Source: Thiohalobacter sp. (GTDB taxonomy: Bacteria > Pseudomonadota > Gammaproteobacteria > Thiohalobacterales > Thiohalobacteraceae). From it: DNA of 64,000 nt. How positions within the stretch are numbered: position 1 is the stretch's first letter; every line of letters starts with the position of its first letter. The stretch spans positions 1 through 64,000 of the forward strand of contig NZ_JALTON010000039.1 in NCBI RefSeq assembly GCF_027000115.1, given 5' to 3'. Shown piece by piece: positions 26,264-38,128 of the stretch. Under the pieces are notes generated by a model. That model was not told where the DNA came from. It worked only from the letters and a program-made list of their open reading frames with translations, and did not search any database. The translations under genes and the position numbers were made by a program.

Positions 26264-26920
26264 TCACTCCTTCAGAAATCCGTGTTCGGCGAGGAAGGCC
26301 TCGCCGAGGCCGCCCCCGGCCGCTGCCCGCTCGCCGAGCAGCAGTCGTTCCAGGTAACGGGCTATGATATCCGCTTCCAGATTCACTTTCCGCCCCGGCC
26401 GGTATTCGTCGAGGGTGGTTTCAGCCAGGGTGTGGGGCACGATGTTCAGGTCGAACAGGGCGCCGTCGACGGCGTTCACTGTCAGGCTGACCCCGTCGAC
26501 GCAGATCGAACCCTTTTCCGCGATGTACTTCGCCAGCGCCGCCGGCGCCCGGATGCGGAAGCGCTCCGAGCGTCCGTCGCTGCGGCGTTCCACCACCTCG
26601 CCCACGCCATCTACGTGGCCGCTGACCAGGTGTCCGCCCAGCCGGGTGGTCGGCAGCAGGGCCTTTTCCAGATTCACCCGCGTGCCCACGCGAAAGTCCC
26701 CGAATACGGTACGCGCCAGCGTCTCGCCCGAGACATCCGCCCGGAAGCCGTCGCCGGGCAGCTCGACCGCCGTCAGACAGACACCGGACACGGCAATGCT
26801 GTCGCCGGGCGCCACGTCCGACAGGTCCAGCTTGCCGGTGCGAACCCGCACCCGCAGGTCCGCGCCCTTCGGCTCCAGTGCGGCGATCTCGCCCACGGCC
26901 TCGATGATTCCGGTGAACAT
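26264..26920 (-). CDS. ribE: Riboflavin synthase alpha chain
   Basis: The enzyme dismutates two lumazine molecules to riboflavin and the ribityl-aminouracil. The 218-residue protein has two lumazine-binding repeats, each with its signature: MFTGIIEAVG and SGVCLTAVE in the first, GHVDGVGEV and SICVDGVSLTVN in the second. The ATG that gives MFTGII is chosen because the family starts this way and AGGAAG lies upstream. The frame remains open upstream into a tandem repeat but without a match. The start lies close to the 114-bp repeat array. Confidence 0.96.
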   Translation of the reverse strand: MFTGIIEAVGEIAALEPKGADLRVRVRTGKLDLSDVAPGDSIAVSGVCLTAVELPGDGFRADVSGETLARTVFGDFRVGTRVNLEKALLPTTRLGGHLVSGHVDGVGEVVERRSDGRSERFRIRAPAALAKYIAEKGSICVDGVSLTVNAVDGALFDLNIVPHTLAETTLDEYRPGRKVNLEADIIARYLERLLLGERAAAGGGLGEAFLAEHGFLKE

Positions 26921-26946
26921 GGTCTGCTTCCTGTCAACGTTTCCAC

Positions 26947-27268
26947 GATAGCCACTGAATCCACGGGATCCACCGGCATCCACTATTCAAACACACTGTC
27001 CGGCATACTCGGGTTCAGTGAGTTCAGTGGATTCCGTGGCCGTTTCTCTCATTCCGATCCGATAGCCACTGAATCCACGGGATCCACCGGCATTCACTAT
27101 TCAAACACACTGTCCGGCATAGTCGGGTTCAGTGGGTTCGGTGGATTCCGTGGCCGTTTCTCTCATTCCGATCCGACAGCACTGGATCCACGGGATCCAT
27201 CCGCTTTCACTATTCAGGCACACTGCCCGGCCCATGCGGTCTCAGTGGATTCGGCGGATTCCGTGGCC
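26947..27268. repeat. Tandem array of a 114-bp unit between ribE and ribD
   Basis: The 350-base gap holds two nearly identical 114-bp units (from 26947 and from 27061) and a third, diverged and shorter unit from 27175. Each unit begins GATAGCCACTGAATCCACGG and ends near GGATTCCGTGGCCGTTTC, so its two ends are roughly inverted to each other and each unit can fold. A fragment of the same type occurs at about 13830-13855 upstream of the DUF3501 gene. No gene or riboswitch is seen. Transcription through ribD-ribE must cross the array. Confidence 0.9.
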
Positions 27269-27273
27269 ATCGA

Positions 27274-28377
27274 TCAACGCGGCTCCGGTACCGCCGTGAT
27301 CCGCCAGTCATGGCCGACGGCGCGGATGTCACGGATCGCCAGCGGGATGCGCTGGTCCATGCGCGACACGCCTGGGAGGTGGAACAGGCCCCGGGCCTCG
27401 TCGCCCATCAGGTGCGGCGCCATGTAAAGGATCAGCTCGTCGATCAGGCCGGCGCGGAGCACGGCGCCGGCGAGCACGGCGCCGGTCTCGAACAGCACTT
27501 CGTTGATCTCGCGGCGACCCAGCTCGTCGAGCACGGCCTCCAGGTCCAGCTGGCCGTCGCGGGCGGGCATGACCCGCACCTCGGCGCCGGCGGCCTCCAG
27601 TTCGGCGCGGTGGCCGCCGGCGTCGCGGGCGGTCAGCACCAGCGTCTGCCCCGGCAGCGACAGCATGCGCGCGGTCGGCGGCATGGCGAGATGGCTATCC
27701 AGCACCACCCGCAGCGGCTGTTCGACCGGCCCTTCGTCCGCCGGCAGTCGCGCCGTCAGCGAGGGATCGTCGGCCAGCACCGTGCCGGCGCCGGTGACGA
27801 TGGCCGAACTGCGCGCGCGCAGCCGGTGCACGTCCGCCCGCGCCGCGTCACCCGTGATCCACCGGCTCTCGCCGGAACGCATGGCCGTACGGCCGTCGAG
27901 GCTCATGGCCAGCTTGCAGCGCACCCAGGGCCGGCCCCGCTGCATGCGGCGGATGAAGCCCGGATTCAGGGCCGCGGCCTCGGCCTCCAGCACCCCGGTC
28001 TCGGTCTCGATGCCGGCCGCCTCCAGCCGCTGCAGCCCCTTGCCCGCGACCTGGGGATTGGGGTCGCGCATCGCCGCCACCACTCGCGCCACCCCGGCCT
28101 CGACCAGGGCCTCGCTGCAGGGCGGTGTGCGACCCTGGTGGGCGCAGGGTTCGAGCGTGACATAGGCGGTCGCGCCACGCGCCCGCTCGCCCGCCGCGCG
28201 CAGGGCATGGATCTCCGCATGCGGCTCCCCCGCGCGCCGGTGCCAGCCCTCGCCCACCACCTCGCCGTCGCGCACCAGCACGCAGCCCACCCGCGGGTTG
28301 GGGTCGGTGGTGTAGAACCCGCGGCGCGCGAGTTGCAGCGCGCGGGCCATGTGGCGATGGTCGTCGGCGGTTGCCAT
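27274..28377 (-). CDS. ribD: Bifunctional pyrimidine deaminase/reductase of riboflavin synthesis
   Basis: RibD deaminates and then reduces the pyrimidine product of GTP cyclohydrolase II. The 367-residue enzyme has a cytidine-deaminase-like domain with zinc ligands His53, Cys78 and Cys87 and catalytic Glu55 (HAEIHAL, PCAHQGRTPPC). An NADPH-dependent reductase domain follows from about 150 (KLAMSLDGRTA, WITGDAARADVHRLRA, LFETGAVLAGA). The ATG at MATADDHRHMARAL is chosen on family length. Its stop lies beside the last unit of the tandem repeat. nrdR is directly upstream on the same strand. Confidence 0.96.
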   Translation of the reverse strand: MATADDHRHMARALQLARRGFYTTDPNPRVGCVLVRDGEVVGEGWHRRAGEPHAEIHALRAAGERARGATAYVTLEPCAHQGRTPPCSEALVEAGVARVVAAMRDPNPQVAGKGLQRLEAAGIETETGVLEAEAAALNPGFIRRMQRGRPWVRCKLAMSLDGRTAMRSGESRWITGDAARADVHRLRARSSAIVTGAGTVLADDPSLTARLPADEGPVEQPLRVVLDSHLAMPPTARMLSLPGQTLVLTARDAGGHRAELEAAGAEVRVMPARDGQLDLEAVLDELGRREINEVLFETGAVLAGAVLRAGLIDELILYMAPHLMGDEARGLFHLPGVSRMDQRIPLAIRDIRAVGHDWRITAVPEPR

Positions 28378-28459
28378 GGATCGGTCAGGCGTTAGGCAAG
28401 GAGTGTCCGCAAGCCGTGCGGTTCCCGCAACCCTTTCCTCACGCCTCACACCTCACGCC

Positions 28460-28963
28460 TCACTCCTCATCCGGTATCAGCGGAATCTGGTCACGCCGCT
28501 CCTCGGGTGTGGGCTCGCGTTCGAGGCGCTCGATCTCCTCGCGGAAGGCGTTGACATCCTGGAAGCTGCGATACACGGACGCGAAGCGCACATAGGCGAC
28601 CTGGTCGAGGGAGCGCAGCTCGTCCATGATCCATTCTCCGAGCTGCTGCGAGGAGAGTTCGCGTTCGCCCGCGGCGTGCAGGCGGTGCTGGATGCGCTCG
28701 ATGGACGCCTCGACCTGTTCGGTCGCCACAGGCCGTTTCTCCAGCGCGCGCAGGATGCCGGCGCGCATCTTTTCCTCGTTGTAGGGCTCGCGGGTGCCGT
28801 CGCGCTTGACGATGCGCGGCATGACCAGCACCGCCTGCTCGAAGGTAGTGAAGCGCTCGCCGCAGCTCAGGCACTCGCGCCGCCGGCGCACTTGCGTCCC
28901 TTCGCTGGCCAGTCGCGAATCGATGACCTTGGTTTCCTCGGCGCCGCAGAAGGGACAGTGCAT
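28460..28963 (-). CDS. nrdR: Ribonucleotide reductase transcriptional repressor NrdR
   Basis: NrdR represses ribonucleotide reductase genes in response to ATP and dATP levels. The 167-residue protein starts with a zinc ribbon (Cys3, Cys6, Cys31, Cys34), followed by an ATP-cone domain with VVKRDG-type residues ([18 protein letters not shown]). Length and order glyA-nrdR-ribD are usual for gammaproteobacteria. No NrdR boxes were identified in this window, so its targets lie elsewhere. Confidence 0.97.
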   Translation of the reverse strand: MHCPFCGAEETKVIDSRLASEGTQVRRRRECLSCGERFTTFEQAVLVMPRIVKRDGTREPYNEEKMRAGILRALEKRPVATEQVEASIERIQHRLHAAGERELSSQQLGEWIMDELRSLDQVAYVRFASVYRSFQDVNAFREEIERLEREPTPEERRDQIPLIPDEE

Positions 28964-28979
28964 CTGGATTCAGATACAG

Positions 28980-29055
28980 GATACAAGATGCAAGATGTAA
29001 ACCGATCGAAGATCGATCTCCTCCAACTTGTATCTTGTATCTTGCATCTTGTATC
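28980..29055. repeat. 17-bp perfect inverted repeat between glyA and nrdR
   Basis: GATACAAGATGCAAGAT at 28980-28996 pairs perfectly with 29039-29055, reaching the glyA stop codon. The arms continue in short ATACAAG/CTTGTAT repeats, and the loop contains a nested CGATC-GAA-GATCG hairpin. The A/T-rich arms contrast with the GC-rich surroundings. It may end or stabilise the glyA transcript. No T-tract marks a classic terminator. Confidence 0.8.
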
Positions 29056-30311
29056 TATTTTTCGTAGACGGGGAAGCGCCTGCAGAGATCGAGCACCTTG
29101 CCCTTGACGGACTCGATCACGGCCTGGTCGCCACGGCTATCGATGATGTCGCACATCCAGCCGGCGAGTTCACGGGCCTCGGCCTCGCCGAAACCGCGGG
29201 TGGTCATGGCCGGGGTGCCGATGCGGATGCCGCTGGTGACAAAGGGCGACTGGGGATCGTTGGGCACGGCGTTCTTGTTCACCGTGATGTTGGCCGCGCC
29301 CAGCCAGGCATCCACGTCCTTGCCGGTGAGGCCGGCCTCGATGAAGCTGACCAGGAACAGGTGATCGTCGGTACCCTTCGATATGACGTCATAGCCGCGT
29401 TCCATGAACACCTCGGCCATGGTCCGGGCATTGACCAGCACCTGCTGCTGGTAGGCCTTGAACTCGGGTTGCAGAGCTTCCCTGAAGGCGACTGCCTTGG
29501 CGGCAATGACATGCATCAGCGGGCCGCCCTGGGTGCCGGGGAACACCAGTGAGTTGAGCTTCTTCTCGATTTCCGGGTTGGCCTTGGCCAGGATCAGGCC
29601 GCCGCGCGGGCCGCGCAGGGTCTTGTGGGTGGTGGTGGTGGTCACGTCGGCGATCTGCACCGGGCTGGGATAGAGACCGGCGGCCACCAGGCCGGCGACG
29701 TGCGCCATGTCCACGAACAGGTAGGCGCCCACCGAATCGGCGATCTCGCGGAAGATGTTCCAGTCCAGGGTGCGCGAATAGGCGGAGAAGCCGCCGACGA
29801 TCATCTTCGGCCGATGCTCGCTGGCCAGGCGCTGGATCTCGTCGTAGTCGACCAGGCCGGTCTCGGGATTCAGGCCGTACTGGACGGCATTGAAGATCTT
29901 GCCGGAGAAGTTGACCTTCGAGCCATGGGTCAGGTGCCCGCCGTGGGCGAGACTCATGCCGAGAATGGTGTCGCCCGGCGCGCACAGCGCGAGATAGACC
30001 GCGGCATTGGCCTGTGAGCCGGAATGGGGCTGGACGTTGGCGTAGTCGGCACCGAACAGTTCCTTGGCCCGATCTATGGCGAGCTGCTCGGCGATGTCCA
30101 CGTACTCGCAGCCGCCATAGTAGCGCTTGCCCGGGTAGCCCTCGGCGTACTTGTTGGTGAGCACCGAACCCTGCGCCTCCATGACCCGCGGGCTGGCATA
30201 GTTCTCGGAGGCGATCAGCTCGATGTGCTCCTCCTGTCGGCGCTCCTCGGCCTGGATGGCGGCCCACAACTCCTCGTCGAAGCCCGCGATGCGCATGTCT
30301 TTGCCGAACAT
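29055..30311 (-). CDS. glyA: Serine hydroxymethyltransferase
   Basis: GlyA interconverts serine and glycine with tetrahydrofolate, the main source of one-carbon units. The 418-residue length equals that of E. coli GlyA. Visible motifs are [14 protein letters not shown] near residue 30, [13 protein letters not shown], and the pyridoxal-phosphate lysine in [14 protein letters not shown] near residue 230. It is divergent from ettA and leads the glyA-nrdR-rib cluster. GcvR, a regulator of glycine cleavage, is also encoded in this window. Confidence 0.97.
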   Translation of the reverse strand: MFGKDMRIAGFDEELWAAIQAEERRQEEHIELIASENYASPRVMEAQGSVLTNKYAEGYPGKRYYGGCEYVDIAEQLAIDRAKELFGADYANVQPHSGSQANAAVYLALCAPGDTILGMSLAHGGHLTHGSKVNFSGKIFNAVQYGLNPETGLVDYDEIQRLASEHRPKMIVGGFSAYSRTLDWNIFREIADSVGAYLFVDMAHVAGLVAAGLYPSPVQIADVTTTTTHKTLRGPRGGLILAKANPEIEKKLNSLVFPGTQGGPLMHVIAAKAVAFREALQPEFKAYQQQVLVNARTMAEVFMERGYDVISKGTDDHLFLVSFIEAGLTGKDVDAWLGAANITVNKNAVPNDPQSPFVTSGIRIGTPAMTTRGFGEAEARELAGWMCDIIDSRGDQAVIESVKGKVLDLCRRFPVYEK

Positions 30312-30454
30312 TCGGTCACTCCCGTATCTGGCGTCCCCGCCGCCCGCCCTCCGGGCGGCGGAAACGGCCATGATACCGGAATCCGGGTGACTCTGGCAGA
30401 CCTCATGGACCCACCCCGGAATCCGCAAGGCGGCGATGGATTAGGCAGCGGCCA

Positions 30455-30484
30455 TTGCTGCCCTTCCCATACGACTCCTATAAT
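30455..30484 (+). promoter_or_regulatory. Sigma-70 promoter of ettA
   Basis: A consensus -10 TATAAT is preceded after 18 bases by TTGCTG. It lies 40 bases before the ettA start, in the divergent gap with glyA. Confidence 0.6.
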
Positions 30485-30524
30485 TGGGCCTGCCTTTCAA
30501 TCTCCGAAAAAAACGGACCCTCCC

Positions 30525-32189
<1,665 letters not shown>

Positions 32190-32245
32190 ACGCCCGGGCA
32201 TCGCTTTCGGTCGACACAACCCGAAACATGCAGGGCACGGTCCCG

Positions 32246-32321
32246 TGATGGGCACGCTGCGCTTTGCCCATCCTACGGCTGACCGGATCCGTAGGATGGG
32301 CAAAGCGCAGCGTGCCCATCA
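32246..32321. repeat. 33-bp perfect inverted repeat between ettA and msrQ
   Basis: Two GATGGGC-type 26-bp units, the same as in the 20.3-21 kb island, stand in opposite orientation with their CCTACGG extensions. They form a perfect 33-bp inverted repeat around a 10-base loop. It lies between the convergent ettA and msrQ genes, where it could stop transcription from both sides or form a cruciform. Confidence 0.9.
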
Positions 32322-32354
32322 TCACCCGCGGAGTTACCCCCGCCGCATCCGACC

Positions 32355-32975
32355 TCACGCGCCGGACGTACCTCGCCGCACCGCCGGCACCTGCCTGTCC
32401 CGCACAGCCGGCCGCCGCTGCCAGAGCAGCACCACCAGCAGCACGGCATAGACCAGCGGCTCGCGCAGATCCGCCTTGACCAGCCACAGATAGTGCAGCA
32501 CTCCCAGCACCGGCACCACATAGGCCAGCCGGTGCAGCCGCTTCCAGTTCCGTCCCAGGCGGCGCATCATGTCGTTGGTCGAAGTCACGGCCAGCGGCAC
32601 CAGCAGCAGGAACCCCAGCATGCCGACGGTGATGAAGGGCCGCTTGATGATGTCGCGCAGGATCTCGTCCCAGAAGAAGAACTGGTCGAGCCAGAGATAG
32701 GTCAGCAGGTGCAGGCTGGCATAGAAGAAGGCGAACAGGCCCAGCATGCGCCGCACCCGGATCGGCCACCCCCAGCCGAAGCGCTGCCGCAACGGCGTCA
32801 TCAGCAGGGTCAGCAGCAGCAGGCGCAGCGTCCACTGCCCGGTCTCGTGGGTCACCGCCTCGATGGGGTTCGCGCCCAGGCGGTCGGTCAGCAGCGCAAA
32901 CAGCAGCCAGACCGCCGGCAGCAGACAGGCAAGAAACAGCGAAGGCTTCAGGATTTGCCGGGATTTCATCAACAT
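32355..32975 (-). CDS. msrQ: MsrQ, heme-binding membrane subunit of the MsrPQ system
   Basis: MsrQ passes electrons from the quinone pool or flavin reductase to MsrP for repair of oxidised periplasmic methionines. The 206-residue membrane protein has about six helices, and histidines that may ligate heme occur in the YASLHLLTYLWLDQ and RLHRLAYVVPVLGVLHYLW segments. Starts at 32975 or 32969 are equally possible. A longer upstream start gives an unlikely N-terminus. It follows msrP by about 120 bases on the same strand. Confidence 0.92.
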   Translation of the reverse strand: MLMKSRQILKPSLFLACLLPAVWLLFALLTDRLGANPIEAVTHETGQWTLRLLLLTLLMTPLRQRFGWGWPIRVRRMLGLFAFFYASLHLLTYLWLDQFFFWDEILRDIIKRPFITVGMLGFLLLVPLAVTSTNDMMRRLGRNWKRLHRLAYVVPVLGVLHYLWLVKADLREPLVYAVLLVVLLWQRRPAVRDRQVPAVRRGTSGA

Positions 32976-33096
32976 CTGGCCACAAGGGTACAGGGAACGG
33001 GCCGAAAGGGCGCTGCCCCGGAATCTCACTGCGCTTCATCGGGGCTGCGCCGGCCGCCATCCAGGGTTCGGTGTTTTCCGTGGCGCGCCCGCAGTT

Positions 33097-34029
33097 TCAG
33101 AAATACTTCCGCAGGTCCATGCCCGCATACAACTGCGCCACCTGATCGCCATAACCGTTGAACATCAGGGTCCGGCGCTTGCGAAACTCGCCAATGCGGC
33201 GCTCCGTGCGCTGGCTCCAGCGCGGATGAGAGACCTCCGGATTGACGTTGGAATAGAAACCGTATTCCTTCGGCGCGGCGCGCATCCAGGTGCTCACCGG
33301 CTGCCGTTCCACGAAACGGATGCGGACGATGGACTTGATGCTCTTGAAGCCGTACTTCCAGGGCACCACCAGCCGCAGCGGCGCGCCGTTCTGGTTGGGC
33401 AGCACCTTGCCGTAGAGCCCGACGGCAAGAATGGTCAGCGGATGCAGGGCCTCGTCCATGCGCAGGCCCTCGACATAGGGCCAGCGCAGGATGGGCCAGC
33501 GCTGGCCGGGCATCTGTTCGGGATCGTGCAGGGTCTGGAACTCGACGAACTTCGCCTTCGCCGTGGGTTCGAAGCGCCTGAGCAGCGGCCCCAGCTCGAA
33601 GCCGATCCAGGGAATCACCATCGACCAGCCTTCCACGCAACGCAGGCGATAGATGCGTTCCTCCAGCGCATGGGGACACACCAAGTCCTCCAGCGCCAGG
33701 GTGCCGGGCTTCAGGCACTCACCCTCGACCGTGACCGACCAGGGATCGGTCTGCAGGCGGTGCGCCTCGTCGGCGGGATCCTCCTTGCCGGTGCCGAATT
33801 CATAAAAATTGTTGTAGCCGGTGACATGGCGCAAGGGCGTGAGTTCGTCCCGCTCGCCCTCGGCGACACGGTAGCCCGCCACCGACAGCGCCGCGGAGGC
33901 CGCGGCGGGCATCAGCCCGGCGCCCGCGATCAGCCCCGCGCCCTGCAGGAAGCGGCGCCGCTCGCGGTACACGGATTCGGGCGTGATTTCCGATGCCGGG
34001 ATGGGCGGCGGTCGAAAGCGTCTGGACAT
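33097..34029 (-). CDS. msrP: MsrP, periplasmic molybdopterin methionine sulfoxide reductase
   Basis: MsrP reduces protein-bound methionine sulfoxide in the periplasm. The 310-residue precursor has a twin-arginine signal (RRRFLQG near residues 24-30 with a following hydrophobic stretch), so it is exported folded with its cofactor. The sulfite-oxidase-fold domain includes [10 protein letters not shown], the molybdenum ligand Cys131 in [10 protein letters not shown], and [13 protein letters not shown] near residue 220. The length fits the family. msrQ lies downstream. Confidence 0.96.
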   Translation of the reverse strand: MSRRFRPPPIPASEITPESVYRERRRFLQGAGLIAGAGLMPAAASAALSVAGYRVAEGERDELTPLRHVTGYNNFYEFGTGKEDPADEAHRLQTDPWSVTVEGECLKPGTLALEDLVCPHALEERIYRLRCVEGWSMVIPWIGFELGPLLRRFEPTAKAKFVEFQTLHDPEQMPGQRWPILRWPYVEGLRMDEALHPLTILAVGLYGKVLPNQNGAPLRLVVPWKYGFKSIKSIVRIRFVERQPVSTWMRAAPKEYGFYSNVNPEVSHPRWSQRTERRIGEFRKRRTLMFNGYGDQVAQLYAGMDLRKYF

Positions 34030-34096
34030 GGATTCCCCTCGGCGGCCGGGCCTGTTGCTGTTCCGACCCCCTCCGGGGCGGGCAGTTCCCTCGGGG

Positions 34097-37000
34097 TCAG
34101 CCCACCCACACCCGGGCGTTGCGGAACATGCGCATCCAGGGACCGTCCTCGCCCCAGTCGTCCGGATGCCAGGAGTGTTGCACGGTACGGAACACACGCT
34201 CCGGGTGGGGCATCATGATGGTGACACGGCCGTCGAGGCTGGTGACCCCGGTGATGCCCTGCGGCGATCCATTGGGATTGAAGGGGTAGGTCTCGGTGGC
34301 GCGGCCGCGGTTGTCCACGTAATGCAGCGCCACCTGGCCGGCGTCGCGCAGGCCGGCGAGCTGGGCGGCATCGGCAAACTCGGCCCGGCCCTCGCCGTGG
34401 GCGACGGCGATGGGCATCCGCGAACCGGCCATGCCGGCCAGCAGGATGGAGGGCGATTCGTCGATCTCCACCAGCGAGAAGCGCGCCTCGAACTGCTCGC
34501 TGAGGTTGCGCTCGAAGCGTGGCCAGCTGCTGGTGCCGGGGATCAGTTCGCGCAGGCCGGCCAGCATCTGGCAACCGTTGCAGACGCCCAGGGCGAAGCT
34601 GTCGTCGCGCGCAAAGAAAGCGGCGAAGGCATCGCGGGCCGCGTTGTTGAAGAGGATGGTCCTGGCCCAGCCGAGGCCGGCACCGAGCACGTCGCCGTAG
34701 GAGAAGCCGCCGCAGGCGACCAGTCCCTTGAAGTCGTGCAGCGCGATGCGCCCGGCAAGGACATCGCTCATGTGCACGTCGATGCAGTCGAAGCCGGCGC
34801 GGTCGAAGGCCGCGGCCATTTCCAGCTGGCCATTGACGCCCTGCTCGCGCAGGATTGCCAGCCGCGGCCGCGCGCCACCGATGAAGGGGGCGGCGACGTC
34901 TTCCGCGGGATCGAAGGACAAGGCAACGCTGATGCCGGGATCGGCCGCATCCAGCAGCCGGTCGTATTCCTGCTGCGCGCACTCGGGGTTGTCGCGCAGC
35001 GCCTGCATGCGATAGCTGGTCTCCGACCAGATGCGGTGCAGCTCGCCGCGCGCGGCCTCGAACAGCAGCCGGTCGCCCTGCCGGAAACGCAGTCGATCGT
35101 CCGCGGCAGGATGCCCGATGACGTGGCTGTGCCGGCCCAGGCCGGCGGCCTTGAGCCGTTCGCGCACCGTCTGCAGATCATCGGCGCGCACCTGCACCAC
35201 GGCCCCCAGCTCCTCGGCGAACAGGGCGGCGATGGCGTCCTCGCCCAGCCCGGCGAGATCGACGTCCAGCCCGCAGTGGCCGGCGAAGGCCATCTCGCAC
35301 AGGGTCGCCAGCAGCCCGCCGTCGGAACGGTCGTGATAGGCCAGCAGCAGGCCGTCGGCATTGAGTGCCTGGATGACGGCGAAGAAGGCCTTCATGGCCC
35401 GGGGGTCGTCGAGATCCGGCGGGTGATGACCGATCTGCTTGTAGACCTGCGCCAGCGCCGAACCGCCGAGGCGGTTGTGGCCCTTGCCCAGATCGATGAG
35501 CAGCAGTGCGCTGTCGCCCCGGTCCAGCCGCAACTGCGGAGTAAGTGTGCGGCGCACGTCGGTGACCGGTGCAAAGGCGGTCACGATCAGCGACAGCGGC
35601 GCGGTCACCGCCTTCGATTCTCCGTTCTCCTCCCACACCGTCTTCATCGACAGCGAGTCCTTGCCCACCGGAATGGCGATGCCGAGTTCCGGGCACAGCG
35701 CCTTGCCGACAGCGCGCACGGTGTCGAACAGCTTCGCATCCTCGCCCGGATGGCCGGCCGGCGCCATCCAGTTGGCCGACAGCCGTACCTGGCGCAGCTC
35801 GGCAATGGGGGCGCTGGCGATGTTGGTCAGGGCCTCGCCCACCGCCATGCGCCCCGAGGCCGGACCATCCAGGAGCGCCACCGGCGTACGCTCGCCCATG
35901 GCCATGGCCTCGCCACGATAGCCCTCGTAGTCGGTGGTGGTGACGGCGGCATCGGCCACCGGCACCTGCCAGGGACCGACCATCTGGTCGCGCACCACGG
36001 TGCCGGTCACGCTGCGATCGCCGATGGTAATGAGGAAGGTCTTGTCGGCCACCGCGGGCAGGCGCAGCACGCGCGCCACGGCATCGGCCAGATCGATGCC
36101 CGCAGTCTCGAACTCCGGCTTGTGGAAGGGCCGGTGATGCACGTCGCGCAACATCTTGGGCGGCTTGCCCAGCAGCATCTCCAGTGGCAGGTCGACGGGA
36201 TTGTTGTCGAAATAGCCGTCGCCCACCACCAGCCGCTCGTCCTCCGTGGCCTCGCCGACCACGGCGAAGGGACAGCGCTCGCGCTCGCACAGGGCCTGGA
36301 ATGCCTCCAGCCGCTCGGGCGCTACGGCGAGCACGTAGCGTTCCTGGGACTCGTTGCACCAGATCTGCATCGGCGACATGCCGGGCTCGTCGTTGGGGAA
36401 GGCGCGCAGCTCGAAGCGGCCGCCACGGCCGCTGTCGTGAACCAGCTCCGGCAGGGCGTTGGACACGCCGCCGGCGCCGACGTCGTGTATGGAGATGATG
36501 GGATTGTCCTCGCCCATCGCCCAGCAGCGGTCGATGACCTCCTGGCAGCGGCGCTCCATTTCGGGGTTGCCACGCTGCACCGAGGCATAGTCCAGGTCCT
36601 CGGCGCTGGCGCCGGAATCCATGCTCGACGCCGCCCCGCCGCCGAGGCCGATGAGCATGGCCGGGCCGCCGAGCACGATCAGTTGCGCACCGACCGGGAT
36701 ACGCCCCTTCTCTACATGCTCGGCCTTCAGGTTGCCGTAGCCGCCGGCGATCATGATCGGCTTGTGGTAGCCGCGCACTTCCTCGCCCTCGGGGCCGGGC
36801 ACCTTCTCCTCGAAGGTGCGGAAGTAGCCGCAGAGGTTGGGACGGCCGAACTCGTTGCCGAAGGCGGCCGCGCCCAGCGGCCCCTCGATCATGATGTCCA
36901 GCGCGGAGACGATGCGATCGGGGCGCCCGTGGTCGGTCTCCCAGGGCTGCTCGAAGCCGGGGATACGCAGGTTGGACACCGAGAACCCGGCCAGGCCCGC

Positions 37001-37984
37001 CTTGGGCTTGCCGCCGCGACCGGTGGCGCCCTCGTCGCGGATCTCGCCGCCGGAACCGGTCGCCGCGCCCGGGAAGGGCGAAATCGCGGTCGGGTGGTTG
37101 TGCGTCTCCACCTTCATCAGGATGTGCGCGGGCTCGTCGTGCGCGGCATAGCGCCCGTCGGGCCCGGGATAGAAACGGCGCGCGGGGTGACCCTCGATGA
37201 CTGCGGCATTGTCCTTGTAGGCCGACAGCACGCCCTCGGGACTGGCCCGATAGGTCTCGCGGATCATGCCGAACAGGGTTTCCTCGCGCGGCTCGCCGTC
37301 GATCACCCAGTTGGCGTTGAAGATCTTGTGCCGGCAGTGCTCGGAATTGGCCTGCGCGAACATCATCAGCTCGACGTCGGTGGGATTGCGGCCCAGCGCC
37401 TGGTAGTTCTCCACCAGATAGTCGATCTCGTCGTCGGACAGGGCCAGGCCCCAGGCCCGGTTGGCCACCAGCAGCGCGTCGCGCCCGCCGCCGAGCAGGT
37501 CGACCGTCTCCAGCAGCGCAGGCTCGGTGACCCGGAACAGCACCTCGGCATCCTCGATGCTGTTCAGCACCGTCTCGGTCATGCGGTCGTGCAGCAGGGG
37601 CAGCAGGCGCTCGCGGGCGGCAGCGTCCAGCGGCGCCTCGGCGGTCACCCGGTAGGCGATGCCGCGCTCGATGCGGTGAATCATGCCCAGCCCGCAGTTG
37701 TGGGCGATGTCGGTGGCCTTGCTGGCCCAGGGCGAGATGGTGCCCAGCCGCGGCACCACCAGGAACAGCGCCGCATCCTCCGGGGCATCCACCCGCGCCG
37801 GTCCATGGCTCAGCAGCCCCTCCAGCACCCGGCGCTCGGCCTCGCTCAGCCGGCGCTCGGGGTCGATGAAGTGCTGGTACTCGGCATGGATCGCGGTGAC
37901 CGGGACGCCGGCCTCGCGGGCACGTTCGATGAGCTTGCGGGTGCGGAAGGGGGACAGCGCCGGACCACCGGGCAGGTGCAGCAT
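34097..37984 (-). CDS. purL: Phosphoribosylformylglycinamidine synthase
   Basis: PurL converts FGAR, glutamine and ATP to FGAM in purine synthesis. The 1295-residue single-chain form is typical of Proteobacteria. It has an N-terminal PurS-like region, two AIRS-like synthase halves ([47 protein letters not shown]) and a C-terminal glutaminase with nucleophile Cys near residue 1136 (GVCNGCQML) and a catalytic His in MMPHPERVF near 1260. The start is ATG. It is transcribed alone. A strong hairpin lies just upstream, and no PUR-box was recognised. Confidence 0.97.
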   Translation of the reverse strand: MLHLPGGPALSPFRTRKLIERAREAGVPVTAIHAEYQHFIDPERRLSEAERRVLEGLLSHGPARVDAPEDAALFLVVPRLGTISPWASKATDIAHNCGLGMIHRIERGIAYRVTAEAPLDAAARERLLPLLHDRMTETVLNSIEDAEVLFRVTEPALLETVDLLGGGRDALLVANRAWGLALSDDEIDYLVENYQALGRNPTDVELMMFAQANSEHCRHKIFNANWVIDGEPREETLFGMIRETYRASPEGVLSAYKDNAAVIEGHPARRFYPGPDGRYAAHDEPAHILMKVETHNHPTAISPFPGAATGSGGEIRDEGATGRGGKPKAGLAGFSVSNLRIPGFEQPWETDHGRPDRIVSALDIMIEGPLGAAAFGNEFGRPNLCGYFRTFEEKVPGPEGEEVRGYHKPIMIAGGYGNLKAEHVEKGRIPVGAQLIVLGGPAMLIGLGGGAASSMDSGASAEDLDYASVQRGNPEMERRCQEVIDRCWAMGEDNPIISIHDVGAGGVSNALPELVHDSGRGGRFELRAFPNDEPGMSPMQIWCNESQERYVLAVAPERLEAFQALCERERCPFAVVGEATEDERLVVGDGYFDNNPVDLPLEMLLGKPPKMLRDVHHRPFHKPEFETAGIDLADAVARVLRLPAVADKTFLITIGDRSVTGTVVRDQMVGPWQVPVADAAVTTTDYEGYRGEAMAMGERTPVALLDGPASGRMAVGEALTNIASAPIAELRQVRLSANWMAPAGHPGEDAKLFDTVRAVGKALCPELGIAIPVGKDSLSMKTVWEENGESKAVTAPLSLIVTAFAPVTDVRRTLTPQLRLDRGDSALLLIDLGKGHNRLGGSALAQVYKQIGHHPPDLDDPRAMKAFFAVIQALNADGLLLAYHDRSDGGLLATLCEMAFAGHCGLDVDLAGLGEDAIAALFAEELGAVVQVRADDLQTVRERLKAAGLGRHSHVIGHPAADDRLRFRQGDRLLFEAARGELHRIWSETSYRMQALRDNPECAQQEYDRLLDAADPGISVALSFDPAEDVAAPFIGGARPRLAILREQGVNGQLEMAAAFDRAGFDCIDVHMSDVLAGRIALHDFKGLVACGGFSYGDVLGAGLGWARTILFNNAARDAFAAFFARDDSFALGVCNGCQMLAGLRELIPGTSSWPRFERNLSEQFEARFSLVEIDESPSILLAGMAGSRMPIAVAHGEGRAEFADAAQLAGLRDAGQVALHYVDNRGRATETYPFNPNGSPQGITGVTSLDGRVTIMMPHPERVFRTVQHSWHPDDWGEDGPWMRMFRNARVWVG

Positions 37985-38013
37985 GACGGGCCTCGATTCA
38001 GAACCTTGACGGT

Positions 38014-38052
38014 CGAAGGGGCCTCGGCCGGTGGGCGCCCGAGGCCCCTTCG
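38014..38052 (-). terminator. Strong hairpin between the chemoreceptor and purL
   Basis: A 14-bp perfect stem (CGAAGGGGCCTCGG and its complement) with an 11-base loop lies between the purL start and the chemoreceptor stop. Because both genes run leftward, it is in the purL leader and upstream of purL, downstream of the receptor's 3' end. No long T-tract is seen, so it may be a terminator for the receptor or a leader element of purL. Confidence 0.5.
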
Positions 38053-38128
38053 GGAAGGGCCGAATGATACTGGAAGAGACCCGCCCGAACCAGCGAGGGC
38101 AGCGGGGAGAACAGGCCCGATTTGTGGC

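Noticed and set aside
27001-27273. Possible FMN riboswitch in the riboflavin cluster
   Set aside because: The leader regions were inspected for the conserved RFN-element helices. The gap is filled by a tandem repeat, and none were recognised.
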